64,000 bases of DNA from JANJUB01 sp964586225 (GTDB taxonomy: Bacteria; Armatimonadota; Fimbriimonadia; Fimbriimonadales; Fimbriimonadaceae): positions 251,469-315,468 of the forward strand of contig CAZPHD010000001.1 of NCBI GenBank assembly GCA_964586225.1, in the 5' to 3' direction. The notes beneath the pieces are model-generated. The model ran no database searches, was not told the DNA's origin, and saw only the letters and a program-made list of their open reading frames with translations. The position numbers and the translations under genes were made by a program. Positions 33,107-41,936 of the stretch are shown here, piece by piece (the stretch's first letter is position 1; each line of letters starts with the position of its first letter).

Positions 33107-35556
33107 GTCGCCCCCGGTTCCAACGCCAACTTCAACACCTCGTCCGCTCGCTTCACGAAGTGCACCGTCAGCTCGTCGCGTATCTTGTCGGGGATGTCCT
33201 CAAGGTAGTCCTTGCGGTTCTCATGGCACAGGATGATCGTGCGGACGCCCGCGCGATGCGCGGCCAGGATTTTCTCCTTGATGCCACCCACCGGAAGCAC
33301 CTGACCGCTGAGCGTGACCTCACCCGTCATCGCGAGTCGGCTCTTCACGCGGCGGCCAGAAAGCAGCGACACCAGTGCCGTCAGCATTGTAATGCCCGCG
33401 CTGGGTCCATCCTTCGGCACGGCTCCCGCGGGAACGTGGACGTGGAGTTCCGACTTCTCAAACACCTCGGGGTCCAGCTTGAGCGCCTTCGCGTTCGACC
33501 GGATGTAGCTCAGGGCCGCGGTCACGCTCTCCTTCATGACGTCGCCGAGTTGTCCCGTCAGAATCAGCCCTTTGGAACCCGGCATACGCGCGGATTCGAT
33601 GAACACGATGTCGCCGCCGACCGGAGTCCAGACCAGCCCAACCGCCGTTCCCGGCGTCATCTCGCGCTCGGCGACCTCGTCGTGGAGGAATCGTGGCGAA
33701 CCAAGTGCCGTCTCGATGAACTTCGGCGTCACCTTCACCTTCGCCTTGCGGCCCTCGGCGAACTGCCGCGTGACCTTGCGGACCACGCTGGCGACCTCCC
33801 GCTCAAGGTTTCGAACCCCCGCCTCGCGGGTGTAGCTGTGAATCAGCTTTGCCACCGACTCGCGCGTGAACTCGATTTGCGACTTTCGAAGACCGTGCTC
33901 CTCGATCTGCTTAGGAATGAGGTGGCGCATCGCGATCTCCAGCTTCTCCTCTTCGGTGTAGCCGCCGAGTTCGATAACCTCCATGCGGTCGCGAAGTGGC
34001 GCGGGAATCGTGTCTAACCGATTCGCAGTGGTCACAAAGAACACCCGGCTGAGATCAAATGGAGCGTCGATGTAATGATCGCGGAACGTGCCGTTCTGCT
34101 CAGGGTCGAGCACCTCAAGCAAAGCGGACGAGGGGTCGCCTCGGAAGTCCTGGCCGAGCTTGTCGATCTCATCGAGCATGAAGACCGGGTTGTTGGATTC
34201 GCCCCGCCGCAGGCCCTGAATGATCTGTCCGGGCAGCGCGCCGATGTAGGTTCGGCGATGACCGCGGATCTCCGCCTCATCGCGCATGCCGCCCAGCGAA
34301 ATCCGCACAAACTTGCGCCCCATCGCGTGGGCGATCGAGCGGCCAAGAGAGGTCTTACCCACACCTGGCGGGCCCGCCAAGCAAAGAATCGGCTGCCGCA
34401 GCCGGCCATCCTTCTTGAATCGACGCACGGCCAGAAATTCGAGGATACGCTCCTTGATCTTCTCGAGTCCGTAGTGATCGTCGTCAAGCACCTGCTTGAC
34501 GGTCACGAGCTCCAAGTTGTCTTCGGTGGATTGCTCCCAAGGGAGCGACACCACCCAGTCGATGTACGTGCGGGCGACGGTGTATTCGGGCGCGCCGGGC
34601 GACATGCGCCGCAGCCGGTCGAATTCGCGATGCACCTCGCGGGCGGCTTCGTCGCTCAGGCCCGCTTCGGCAATCTTCTCCGCCAGTTCATCGAGTTCTT
34701 CGGCGCGGTCATCGCTTTCGCCAAGCTCACGCTGGATCGCCTTGAGTTGCTCGCGGAGGTAATACTCGCGTTGTGATCGGCTGAGTTCGGTGTTGACTTC
34801 GCTCTGGACCTTGCTCGTCAGTTCGAGCACGCGAACTTCACGCGACAAAACATCCAGCAGGATGCGGAGCCGATCCATCACGTTGAGAGTCTCGAGGACC
34901 TGCTGCTTGTCCTCAACGCCAAGTGACATGTGCGCCGCGACCAAGTCGGCCATCACGTTCGTTTCCTGGACAGCTTGTGTCAAGGCGCGGAGTTCGTCAG
35001 GGAGGTGCGGCGTAAGCCGGATCGCTTGATCGAACATCGCGGCGACCGAACGCCGAAGCGCCTCCGCCTCCTCTTTGTGGCCCTCGTCAATCTCTTCGTC
35101 GTCAAGAACCTCAATGCGGGCTTTCAGGTAAGGCTGCTCTTGAAGGCGTTCCACGATTCGGAACCGGGACACACCTTGCACGATGAGGCGTGTCGCATCC
35201 GGCATCTTCACGAGGGTCCGAATGATCACCGCACAACCGATGTCGTACACATCATCGAACCCCGGCGAGTCCAGGCTCGCGTTACGCTGGGCGACCACGC
35301 CAATGATCCGGTTGTTTCCGACGACCGAGTCGTCGATCAGTTGGACACTGGCCTCACGACCGACGCTGAGGGGCGCGATCAGCATCGGATAGATCACCGA
35401 GTCGCGCAAGGGAAGCAGGTTCAACTCAGACGGAACCTGAAGCGGTTTGTCGTCCTCATCGGTCAGCGAAGGAATCTCGGTTCCGAGCAACTCGGGCTCA
35501 AACGGAGCGGGAGTCTCTTCAACTTCGGGTTCGGGTTTGCGTTTTGTTCGTGGCAA
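33103..35556 (-). CDS. lon: ATP-dependent protease LonA
   Basis: The 817-aa protein has the LonA order: substrate-binding N-domain (about 45-250), coiled helical segment, AAA+ with Walker A GPPGVGKTSLGRS and Walker B VFMLDEIDKLGQDFRGDPSS, and a C-terminal protease domain with catalytic Ser in KDGPSAGITM and Lys in GGIKEKILAAHRAG. It degrades misfolded and regulatory proteins. The start is TTG at 35556 with AAGGA eight bases upstream. It follows hsp20 by 23 nt, so the two are probably induced together. Confidence 0.97.
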   Translation of the reverse strand: MPRTKRKPEPEVEETPAPFEPELLGTEIPSLTDEDDKPLQVPSELNLLPLRDSVIYPMLIAPLSVGREASVQLIDDSVVGNNRIIGVVAQRNASLDSPGFDDVYDIGCAVIIRTLVKMPDATRLIVQGVSRFRIVERLQEQPYLKARIEVLDDEEIDEGHKEEAEALRRSVAAMFDQAIRLTPHLPDELRALTQAVQETNVMADLVAAHMSLGVEDKQQVLETLNVMDRLRILLDVLSREVRVLELTSKVQSEVNTELSRSQREYYLREQLKAIQRELGESDDRAEELDELAEKIAEAGLSDEAAREVHREFDRLRRMSPGAPEYTVARTYIDWVVSLPWEQSTEDNLELVTVKQVLDDDHYGLEKIKERILEFLAVRRFKKDGRLRQPILCLAGPPGVGKTSLGRSIAHAMGRKFVRISLGGMRDEAEIRGHRRTYIGALPGQIIQGLRRGESNNPVFMLDEIDKLGQDFRGDPSSALLEVLDPEQNGTFRDHYIDAPFDLSRVFFVTTANRLDTIPAPLRDRMEVIELGGYTEEEKLEIAMRHLIPKQIEEHGLRKSQIEFTRESVAKLIHSYTREAGVRNLEREVASVVRKVTRQFAEGRKAKVKVTPKFIETALGSPRFLHDEVAEREMTPGTAVGLVWTPVGGDIVFIESARMPGSKGLILTGQLGDVMKESVTAALSYIRSNAKALKLDPEVFEKSELHVHVPAGAVPKDGPSAGITMLTALVSLLSGRRVKSRLAMTGEVTLSGQVLPVGGIKEKILAAHRAGVRTIILCHENRKDYLEDIPDKIRDELTVHFVKRADEVLKLALEPGAT

Positions 35557-35579
35557 GTGGGTGGTCCTTTGAGTGAGGC

Positions 35580-35990
35580 TTACGCCTTCGGAACGACAAT
35601 GAGCAGGAAACCGTTTCGGAAATGCGCCTGGATCTGGTCGGGCAACACCCGCGACCGGTTCGGCAACATGATCTCGCGCTCAAACTCGCCGAAGAAAATC
35701 TCAAGTTGATGGATTCCGACGCGGCCTTCGTGAGCGAGTTCTTCCTCATGTCTTACGCCGCGCAAGATCAAGCGGTGCTCGATGGGGTCATAGGTGAGAT
35801 GGATATCCTCGATTCGCACTCCAGCCAGCTCAGCCTTGATCGCAAAAGCATGATCATCCTCGAGCACGTCCACGCGCGGTTGCCAATAGCGTTTCGCGGC
35901 GGCAACTTGGCGCGGGGCCAACTCAACGGTGAGTTGAGTGAAGTCGTGGCCGACGTGCCAGAACCAATCGTGTCGTTCCCGGCGGCTCAT
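35580..35990 (-). CDS. Small heat shock protein Hsp20 (alpha-crystallin domain)
   Basis: The protein has an alpha-crystallin domain: WQPRVDVLEDDHAFAIKAEL, AGVRIEDIHLTYDPIEHRLI, LRGVRHEE, and FEREIMLPNRSRVLPDQIQAHFRNGFLLIVVPKA with the conserved GxLxVxxPK ending (here GFLLIVVPKA). The ATG at 35990 gives 136 aa; a GTG at 36014 would add 8. It holds unfolded proteins, and lies directly before lon. No CIRCE element is seen in the short divergent spacer to darA. Confidence 0.9.
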   Translation of the reverse strand: MSRRERHDWFWHVGHDFTQLTVELAPRQVAAAKRYWQPRVDVLEDDHAFAIKAELAGVRIEDIHLTYDPIEHRLILRGVRHEEELAHEGRVGIHQLEIFFGEFEREIMLPNRSRVLPDQIQAHFRNGFLLIVVPKA

Positions 35991-35993
35991 AAG

Positions 35994-36022
35994 TTGGAGT
36001 TTACCGGGCGGCACGATATAAT
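35994..36022 (+). promoter_or_regulatory. Promoter of darA-holB
   Basis: TTGGAG (35994-35999), 17 bp, then perfect TATAAT (36017-36022). The GTG start lies nine bases after the -10 box. On the other strand the same bases include TTATAT, so the hsp20 promoter may overlap it. Confidence 0.75.
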
Positions 36023-36031
36023 GAGGGTGCA

Positions 36032-36361
36032 GTGAAGCTGGCCGTCTGTATCGTCCATAGCCGAGACAAGGGAAAGGTCACCGACGAGTTGGTTCGGGCA
36101 GGCTTCAAATTTACGGTGATCGGTTCCACCGGCGGGTTCCTGCGCGAAGGCAATACCACCTTCCTGATTGGTATCGAAGACGACGAAGTCGATGCCCTCT
36201 ACTCCGTGGTTGAGCAGAACTGCCAGACCCGCGAGCAAGTCGTCAACGTCATGCCGTTCGAGGCCGGCCCCCAAGGTGGCTTCATGGCGAGTCCGGTCAA
36301 GGTTCCCGTCGGTGGGGCGGTTGTTTTCTTGCTGCCTGTGGAGCAGTTCCGCCGGTTCTGA
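36032..36361 (+). CDS. darA: Cyclic di-AMP receptor DarA (PII-like)
   Basis: The 109-aa protein matches DarA/PstA: CIVHSRDKGKVTDELVRAGF, KFTVIGSTGGFLREGNTTFLIG (the loop binding c-di-AMP), VVEQNCQTREQVVNV, and a closing VKVPVGGAVVFLLPVEQFRRF. It forms PII-like trimers that bind c-di-AMP. The start is GTG at 36032, with GAGGG five bases upstream. Its stop overlaps the ATG of holB; a darA-holB pairing is also found in Bacillus. Confidence 0.95.
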   Translation: MKLAVCIVHSRDKGKVTDELVRAGFKFTVIGSTGGFLREGNTTFLIGIEDDEVDALYSVVEQNCQTREQVVNVMPFEAGPQGGFMASPVKVPVGGAVVFLLPVEQFRRF

Positions 36362-37290
36362 TGTTGCTGGCTGACCTCCCTGGCTTGGCGGGTGCGCGGC
36401 ACCTGGTGTCGCGACTCGCGGCGTCGTCGGATGCCGCGGCCGTTTTGCTTTATGGGGCAGCTGGCGCGCATCAAGACGATGTCGCCCACACGCTTGCGTC
36501 GCTTTGGTTGTGCGATGGGCCAACGGAAAACGGACCTTGTGGTCAATGCGCAAGTTGCGGAGCAAGGCAAAGGGGCGTTCACGTGGACCTGCTGCACGTG
36601 AGGCCGACTGGCGCGGGCAATCAGATCCGCGTTTTTTTGATTACCGAGGCCGTCGATCCGCCTCCGAATGAGCCGCCGTTTACCCCCGTTTCACGGTTTG
36701 TGGGCACGCCGCCGCTCATGGCGCGGCACAAGGTTGTGCTCATCACAGATGCTCATCGCATGAACGACCGCGCCGCGAACTCGTTGCTGAAGACCCTCGA
36801 AGAACCGGCACCATTTGTTAGGTTCGTGCTCGCGACCTCTGAGATCGGACAAGTGATGGCGACAGTTCGCTCCCGGTGTCTGGGGGTCGCTTGTGAACTC
36901 CCGGATCGAACCGAGGCGAGCCTCGCATACGGCGATGCCGCCGAGCTCTTCTTGCTGGCCCCTCATGCGGCGGCCCGGCTCCAAACCAAGCCCGATGCCT
37001 TCGCCGGCCTGGCTTCAATCGTCGATGGGCTGGCATCGGTGCCGGTAGGCGCAGGGCTCAAGCTTGCCGAATCGCTTAAAGAATTGAGTGGTCAGCTCGA
37101 CGGTGATGCAAGCGAGCGAGAAGGCCTCCTCGCTACGCTGGAGTTGTTCGCGATGCTCGTGTCGCGGCGCTATCCCGAACGCCCGGACTGGTCGCGGGCG
37201 ATTCTTGCTGCCCATCGCCAAGTCGGCGGCAATGTGAACTCGCGCGGCGTCCTGGACGCGCTGTTCATCAAGCTACTGCTGACGCGTTAG
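36361..37290 (+). CDS. holB: DNA polymerase III delta' subunit
   Basis: The 309-aa clamp-loader subunit has a degenerate P-loop (LYGAAGAHQDD instead of GxxGxGKT, as expected for non-hydrolysing delta'), a zinc module CGQCASCGARQRGVH, the SRC-type motif TVRSRC, and NDRAANSLLKTLEEPAPFVRFV. It follows darA directly and converges on ftsY with stop codons overlapping within TTAG. Confidence 0.9.
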   Translation: MLLADLPGLAGARHLVSRLAASSDAAAVLLYGAAGAHQDDVAHTLASLWLCDGPTENGPCGQCASCGARQRGVHVDLLHVRPTGAGNQIRVFLITEAVDPPPNEPPFTPVSRFVGTPPLMARHKVVLITDAHRMNDRAANSLLKTLEEPAPFVRFVLATSEIGQVMATVRSRCLGVACELPDRTEASLAYGDAAELFLLAPHAAARLQTKPDAFAGLASIVDGLASVPVGAGLKLAESLKELSGQLDGDASEREGLLATLELFAMLVSRRYPERPDWSRAILAAHRQVGGNVNSRGVLDALFIKLLLTR

Positions 37291-38177
37291 TCGAACATGC
37301 TGGCCGCGAATTCTGCGGGCTTGAAGTCCTTCAGATCTTCAACCTTTTCACCCGTTCCGATCAACTTGATCGGCACCTTGAAGCGGTCGTAGACCCCTAG
37401 TAGCGCGCCGCCGCGGGCGGTTCCATCCAGCTTCGTCAGCACTAGCCCAGTGACCTGTGCGCTCTTGATGAATTCTTCGGCTTGGCGAATCGCATTCTGA
37501 CCCGTGTTGGCATCCAGCACTAAGAGCACCTCATCGGGCGAGCGGCCAAGGGCCTTCTCTGTCACGCGGGCAACCTTGCGGAGTTCGCCCATGAGGTTCT
37601 CCTTACTGTGTTGGCGCCCCGCCGTGTCAGCGAGGACAAACTCGATTCCACGAGCCTTCGCCGCGGTCACGGCATCAAAGATCACGGCGCCGGCATCCGA
37701 ACCGGGTTGCGACCGGACGATTTCGACGCCCACCCGGTCGGCCCAGGTCTCGAGTTGGTCGATGGCGGCGGCCCGGAACGTATCGCCCGCGGCCAGAAGA
37801 ACCGAGAAGCCCTTGCGTTTCAGCAAGTGGGCCACCTTGGCGATCGTGGTGGTTTTGCCGACTCCGTTGACTCCGACGAAGAGATAGACCGTGGGTTCTT
37901 CATCGCTGACGATCAAGCCCCGGGCCCCCGGCTGCTTCAAACGCTCCGTGATGGATGCTTTAAGGCGCTCCTTGATGGCTTCTGGCTCGGTCACTTTTTC
38001 GTCGCGAACCGCTCGCCGGAGTTCATCCAGAATCGCATGCGCGGTGATGACGTGGGTGTCGGTTTGAAGGAGCGCCTCCTCGAGCTCTTCGTAGAGATCC
38101 TCATCGATCACGCCGCGACCGAGGAGTCGGTCCACTTGCTCCATCAACCGTCGAAACACGGTCACAGGGTGGCACAT
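37287..38177 (-). CDS. ftsY: Signal recognition particle receptor FtsY
   Basis: The 296-aa protein has the SRP GTPase NG domain: a helical N part with ELEEALLQTDTHV, G1 GVNGVGKTTTIAK, DTFRAAAIDQLETW, G3 DTAGRQHSKENLM, G4 LTKLDGTARGG and the end motif GTGEKVEDLKDF. The acidic A domain is missing, as in short FtsY forms. The ATG at 38177 is chosen because AAGGA lies upstream; the frame is open to 38249 but would reach the divergent gene. Its partner SRP RNA is in the window. Confidence 0.97.
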   Translation of the reverse strand: MCHPVTVFRRLMEQVDRLLGRGVIDEDLYEELEEALLQTDTHVITAHAILDELRRAVRDEKVTEPEAIKERLKASITERLKQPGARGLIVSDEEPTVYLFVGVNGVGKTTTIAKVAHLLKRKGFSVLLAAGDTFRAAAIDQLETWADRVGVEIVRSQPGSDAGAVIFDAVTAAKARGIEFVLADTAGRQHSKENLMGELRKVARVTEKALGRSPDEVLLVLDANTGQNAIRQAEEFIKSAQVTGLVLTKLDGTARGGALLGVYDRFKVPIKLIGTGEKVEDLKDFKPAEFAASMFD

Positions 38178-38225
38178 TCTTGCGATTCCTTGAGCAGGAG
38201 CTGACCCCGTGCCCAGAAGCGTTTG

Positions 38226-38243
38226 ATAATCTGCCAAGATTAT
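38226..38243. promoter_or_regulatory. Palindromic site before the M24 peptidase gene
   Basis: ATAATCT-gcca-AGATTAT is a perfect 7-bp inverted repeat with a 4-bp spacer, ending five bases before the ATG at 38249. GATTAT could also serve as a -10 box, so the site looks like an operator overlapping a promoter. Confidence 0.45.
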
Positions 38244-38248
38244 TCTCA

Positions 38249-39346
38249 ATGTCCACCACCGTCCCTCAGCGCCTTAGCGCCCTCAGCTCGTCGTTAGGTG
38301 CCCACGGGATTGACGCCTTTCTCGCTTGGCATCCCGTGACGATGGGCTACCTGCACAACTTTCACGAGGGGGCCATCGAGCGATTCATGGCGCTGTGTCT
38401 GCACAAGGATGGTCGTTCGGCCATCATCTGCCCGTCGCTGTCGGCCACCCAGGCCGCGCGCGCCGGGCTACAGGACATTCGAAGCTGGCGAGACGGGGAA
38501 GATCCCTTAGCCCTGTTTATCAAGCTGGCTGAGGAATGGGATCTGAAGTCGGCGATCATCGCCGTCGACGACGACATGCCCGCCCATATGCTGCTCGCCA
38601 TGCAGATGGCCCTCCCCGCCGCCCTTTTCCGAACCGGCGGTGAGATTCTCGGCAGCCTCATGCGGGTGAAGTCCAGCGAAGAGCTCGACCTTCTCCGACG
38701 CGCCGCCAAGATCGCCGACGACGCCTACTTGGTTGTCCTCAATGGAATCAAGGTCGGCATGACCGAGCGCGAAGTGGACTACATCTTGCGCAATGCCATG
38801 GCCAAGGGCGGCGGCGAGCCGACCTTCTGCATCGTCGCGGCCGGAGCCAACGGGGCCGAGCCGCACCATCTGAGCGACGACACCCCCCTTCGCGAAGGCG
38901 ATGTCGTTATCATGGACTTTGGCTGCCACGTTGAGGGCTACCAAAGCGACATCACCCGCACGATCGCCGTGGGATCGGCCAGCGAAGAAGCCAAACAGGT
39001 CTATCGCATCGTCCATGAGGCCTTCATGGCGGGTCGCGCCGCGATCCGTCCCTCGGTTCCTGCTGAGCAGCTTGACCATGCGGCGCGTAGCGTCATCACC
39101 AAGGCGGGCTATGGCGAGTTCTTCATGCACCGGCTCGGGCACGGCATCGGCCGAAAGGGTCACGAGGAGCCGTACATCATTGCCGGGAATGTTAGCCCCG
39201 TCGAAGTGGGGCATTGCTTCAGCGTCGAACCGGGCATTTACTTGCTCGAACGGTTCGGCGTTCGAATAGAGAACATCGTCACGGTATCGGCGGGTGGCCA
39301 TGAGTCGCTGAACGCCGAGCCGCCGTCCGAGCTACCCATCATTTAG
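38249..39346 (+). CDS. M24-family Xaa-Pro aminopeptidase
   Basis: The 365-aa protein has a creatinase-like N-domain (about 1-125) and the pita-bread catalytic domain. The dinuclear metal ligands are visible: Asp in MDFGCHVEGYQSDITRT (two Asp), His in HRLGHGIG, Glu in HEEPYI and Glu in FSVEPGIYL. It removes N-terminal residues before Pro; in Fimbriimonadia-type genomes several paralogues occur. The ATG at 38249 is used; the palindrome upstream may control it. Confidence 0.94.
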   Translation: MSTTVPQRLSALSSSLGAHGIDAFLAWHPVTMGYLHNFHEGAIERFMALCLHKDGRSAIICPSLSATQAARAGLQDIRSWRDGEDPLALFIKLAEEWDLKSAIIAVDDDMPAHMLLAMQMALPAALFRTGGEILGSLMRVKSSEELDLLRRAAKIADDAYLVVLNGIKVGMTEREVDYILRNAMAKGGGEPTFCIVAAGANGAEPHHLSDDTPLREGDVVIMDFGCHVEGYQSDITRTIAVGSASEEAKQVYRIVHEAFMAGRAAIRPSVPAEQLDHAARSVITKAGYGEFFMHRLGHGIGRKGHEEPYIIAGNVSPVEVGHCFSVEPGIYLLERFGVRIENIVTVSAGGHESLNAEPPSELPII

Positions 39347-39498
39347 CGAGCCTTTGGCGGTCGCCTAGGCGCGTGGCACGGTTCTTGGAGTGATGGAATC
39401 TCAAGTCAGTCACGCACGTCCAAGCTTAATCTGAGCACGGTTTTCTTGCCGGGTTTTGCCAGGACGCGTCCGCGGCTCGGCTGAGTAGAGTAGGAAGG

Positions 39499-40746
39499 GT
39501 GGAGAAGCACGAACGGCGCATGAATACCTTGCAGCAACTGCGTATCGTGCCCTATTGGGTCAACCCGGCTCATCTGGTTTCCACCGCCGCCCACATCATG
39601 CGGGGGCACCGCGTGCGTGCGATTGGCGTCCTCGAGGGCTCGGCGCTGGTGGGAACGCTATCGCTTGAGGATCTGGCGGGGGTGCCGGACTCCGCCCTCG
39701 TTGAGACGGCGGCGCGACCGGTCAGCGCTTCGGCGCGGCTGAGCGATGGCATCCGCGATGTTGCTCAGCGATTTGTGAACGAGAATCTCGACTTTCTGCC
39801 CGTCCTCGATGGTGATCGATTCGTCGGGATCGTCACACCCAACATGCTTCTGAAGGAGCTTGGACGCTCCTATGACCCCATGTCCAGTCTTTCGTGGAGC
39901 GACCAGCTTCGGGATTGGGGCATTGAGCACCTCAAGCGCGGCGACGAAGTCACGATCCTCTTCATCGACCTGAACGATTTCGGGCAGTACAACAAGAAGT
40001 TCGGCCACATTGTCGGCGACAAGGTGATCCGCGAGTTCTCGACCACCCTAGCGGGCCTCATCGATCCCGCCCGCGATGTACTCGTGCGCTATGGGGGCGA
40101 CGAGTTCGCGATCGGCACACTCCGACTTCGCGAAGAGGCTGAGACGCTCGCTGAACTGATCCGTACCAAGGCGTCCGGCCTGGTCGTGGACGAGGGCGTC
40201 GATCCTGTTCACTTCTCCATCGGCGTGTTCGGTGGGCGGCGAACCAAGGAACGCGAGAACACGCACTACGCGGCGATGCTCGACAACCTGATCAACATGG
40301 CGAGCCGCGCTTGCTTGGCCGCGAAGAACGCTGCCAAGCGCGACCCGATCCGCGCCGTGGTTTCGATGGATCGTGGCCTGGGCGAAGCTACCGCTCCTGC
40401 CTACCGGATCGTCGGTGTCTATGCCGATGACGAGGGCCCCAAGCCGGTAACGACGGTGATCCTAAGCCATCACGACTCGGTGGTGAGCGGGGCGGCACCG
40501 CATCGCGATTCGAACCCGCTGGAGGCGGTCGCCGTGGCGACGGCGAAGGCGGTCGAGCGAACGCTTTCGGATCTGGCGTTGCGCGTGGATGAGGTTGTCG
40601 TCGTAGACGGCGAGCTTCGCTTGACCGGCAAGCTACTTCAAGGTGATCAGGCGACGGCGGTTTCAATGAGCCGCAGGGTCACGGGCGATCCCTTGTTGAC
40701 GGCGGCGGAAGTGACGCTGGACGCGTTGATCGGCCCGCGTGCCTAA
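39499..40746 (+). CDS. CBS-domain diguanylate cyclase-like protein (CBS-CBS-GGDEF)
   Basis: The 415-aa product has two CBS motifs at about 20-125 (MRGHRVRAIGVLEGSALVGT and FVNENLDFLPVLDGDRFVGI), followed by a GGDEF domain with IDLNDFGQYNKKFGH and the intact active site YGGDEFAIG, so it can probably make c-di-GMP. A C-terminal region of about 110 residues (AYRIVGVYADDEGP) is unassigned. GTG 39499 is used; ATG 39520 would be 7 residues shorter. The CBS pair could sense nucleotides. c-di-GMP often controls pili, which are encoded downstream. Confidence 0.9.
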   Translation: MEKHERRMNTLQQLRIVPYWVNPAHLVSTAAHIMRGHRVRAIGVLEGSALVGTLSLEDLAGVPDSALVETAARPVSASARLSDGIRDVAQRFVNENLDFLPVLDGDRFVGIVTPNMLLKELGRSYDPMSSLSWSDQLRDWGIEHLKRGDEVTILFIDLNDFGQYNKKFGHIVGDKVIREFSTTLAGLIDPARDVLVRYGGDEFAIGTLRLREEAETLAELIRTKASGLVVDEGVDPVHFSIGVFGGRRTKERENTHYAAMLDNLINMASRACLAAKNAAKRDPIRAVVSMDRGLGEATAPAYRIVGVYADDEGPKPVTTVILSHHDSVVSGAAPHRDSNPLEAVAVATAKAVERTLSDLALRVDEVVVVDGELRLTGKLLQGDQATAVSMSRRVTGDPLLTAAEVTLDALIGPRA

Positions 40747-40751
40747 GCGGA

Positions 40752-40783
40752 CCCAGGGGGGCGTTGACACTGACCACCCTGGG
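40752..40783. terminator. Candidate bidirectional terminator
   Basis: CCCAGGG (40752-40758) and CCCTGGG (40777-40783) form a stem between the convergent CBS-GGDEF and PEP-CTERM genes. Only short T runs follow, so strength is uncertain. Confidence 0.5.
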
Positions 40784-40804
40784 CTGCTGCTTTGCGTTTA
40801 CAAT

Positions 40805-41695
40805 CTACGATCGGCGACGCCGACGGGCAAGCGCCGTAAGTCCCAGGCCAAGAACCGCCAGGGTAGCAGGCTCCGGCACTGGAGTCACGGCGATGTCTCG
40901 GATCGCCAGGGCGTCACTCGATTGCGAGTTACCGATGGTTCCGATCGCCGTTGCCAAACCGGTTCCCAGGTCGATCGTGTAGAAGGACGATCCCGAGCCA
41001 CCTTGGGCCTGAAGGGCGGCATATGCCGTGTTCGTCGCCCCACTCGTAAAGATATCAAAGCCTGCAAGCGCCGAAATGTCCAGCCCGAGCATGCCGACAT
41101 TGACTTGCGTTCCCGCGTTCGGCGGATTCTGGATGGTCAGCATGTCGCTGAAGGAATCCAGGTTGTAGAGCGTGGTGCCCGTTCCGGGATCGTTGTCGTT
41201 GTTCGTGTAGGCGGAAGCCACGATGTTCGGGTTACCACCACCAGAGTTCGACAGGGTGCCGTCAACGATGGCAACCCCGGTCGCCACATTGATCCGCAGG
41301 TTCATATCCAGATCACTCACCAAGCGTAGACGATCTGCCGCAGGGTTGAAGTCCACCCCGAACTCGACGCCGTTCAAACTAACCGGGCTTCCGTTGACCG
41401 TGATTGTAGACACGTAACTCGCTACGGCATTGGCTGTATTCAGCGTGTAGAGATTGCCGAATGAACCGACTCCGTAAAGCATGCCATTGGCCGGGCGGAA
41501 GTCGATGCCGACGAGTGCTTCATTGGCGGCGAGGCCACTGATGAACGATGCCTGAGTCAGGTTGAACGGGGTTGCGGAGTCGAATCTGACGAGCTGATTA
41601 CGCGTGCTCATGCCGAAGACCTCGACGGCGTTGGCGCTGGCCGCAATGCCTAGCATAGCAGTTGCGAAAATGGTCGAAGCAATCTTTCGTGTCAT
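40805..41695 (-). CDS. DUF4394 PEP-CTERM secreted protein
   Basis: The 296-aa protein has a signal peptide (about 1-24, ending ASANAVE), a DUF4394-type domain (VGIDFRPANGMLYGVGSFG, VDFNPAADRLRLVSD, NLRINVATG) and a classic PEP-CTERM tail: VPEPATLAVLGLGLTALARRRRRS, comprising the PEP motif, a span and a basic end. Exosortase-type machinery would cut and anchor it. The ATG at 41695 has AGGGAG seven bases upstream. It is a single-gene unit. Confidence 0.93.
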   Translation of the reverse strand: MTRKIASTIFATAMLGIAASANAVEVFGMSTRNQLVRFDSATPFNLTQASFISGLAANEALVGIDFRPANGMLYGVGSFGNLYTLNTANAVASYVSTITVNGSPVSLNGVEFGVDFNPAADRLRLVSDLDMNLRINVATGVAIVDGTLSNSGGGNPNIVASAYTNNDNDPGTGTTLYNLDSFSDMLTIQNPPNAGTQVNVGMLGLDISALAGFDIFTSGATNTAYAALQAQGGSGSSFYTIDLGTGLATAIGTIGNSQSSDALAIRDIAVTPVPEPATLAVLGLGLTALARRRRRS

Positions 41696-41936
41696 GTGGA
41701 AACTCCCTAGCGAGCCAAGCAAGGCCGCTTAGACATGGTAAGTCAACGTTCACCAAGAGGTTCCAAGATGTTCGCAATCTTGACCTATTGAATCGCAGAG
41801 CGGCAGTTGTCGACCAAGCGTGATGACTTCAAGGGGTTCGCGGACACTAAACCCCTGGACTACGACTTGAGATGTCGAACGCCTCGTAGACGCAGGGTTT
41901 CGATGTAGCGAGCGAAGCGAGTGATGAGGCCCTGGG
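41696..41936. other. Intergenic region without recognised features
   Basis: These 241 bp upstream of the PEP-CTERM gene contain no convincing reading frame, repeat or known riboswitch; a small minus-strand frame (41750-41974) lacks any supporting signal. Confidence 0.4.

Noticed and set aside
35991..36031. CIRCE or sigma-32 site for hsp20
   Set aside because: No TTAGCACTC-type inverted repeat or CTTGAA/CCCCAT pattern is present.
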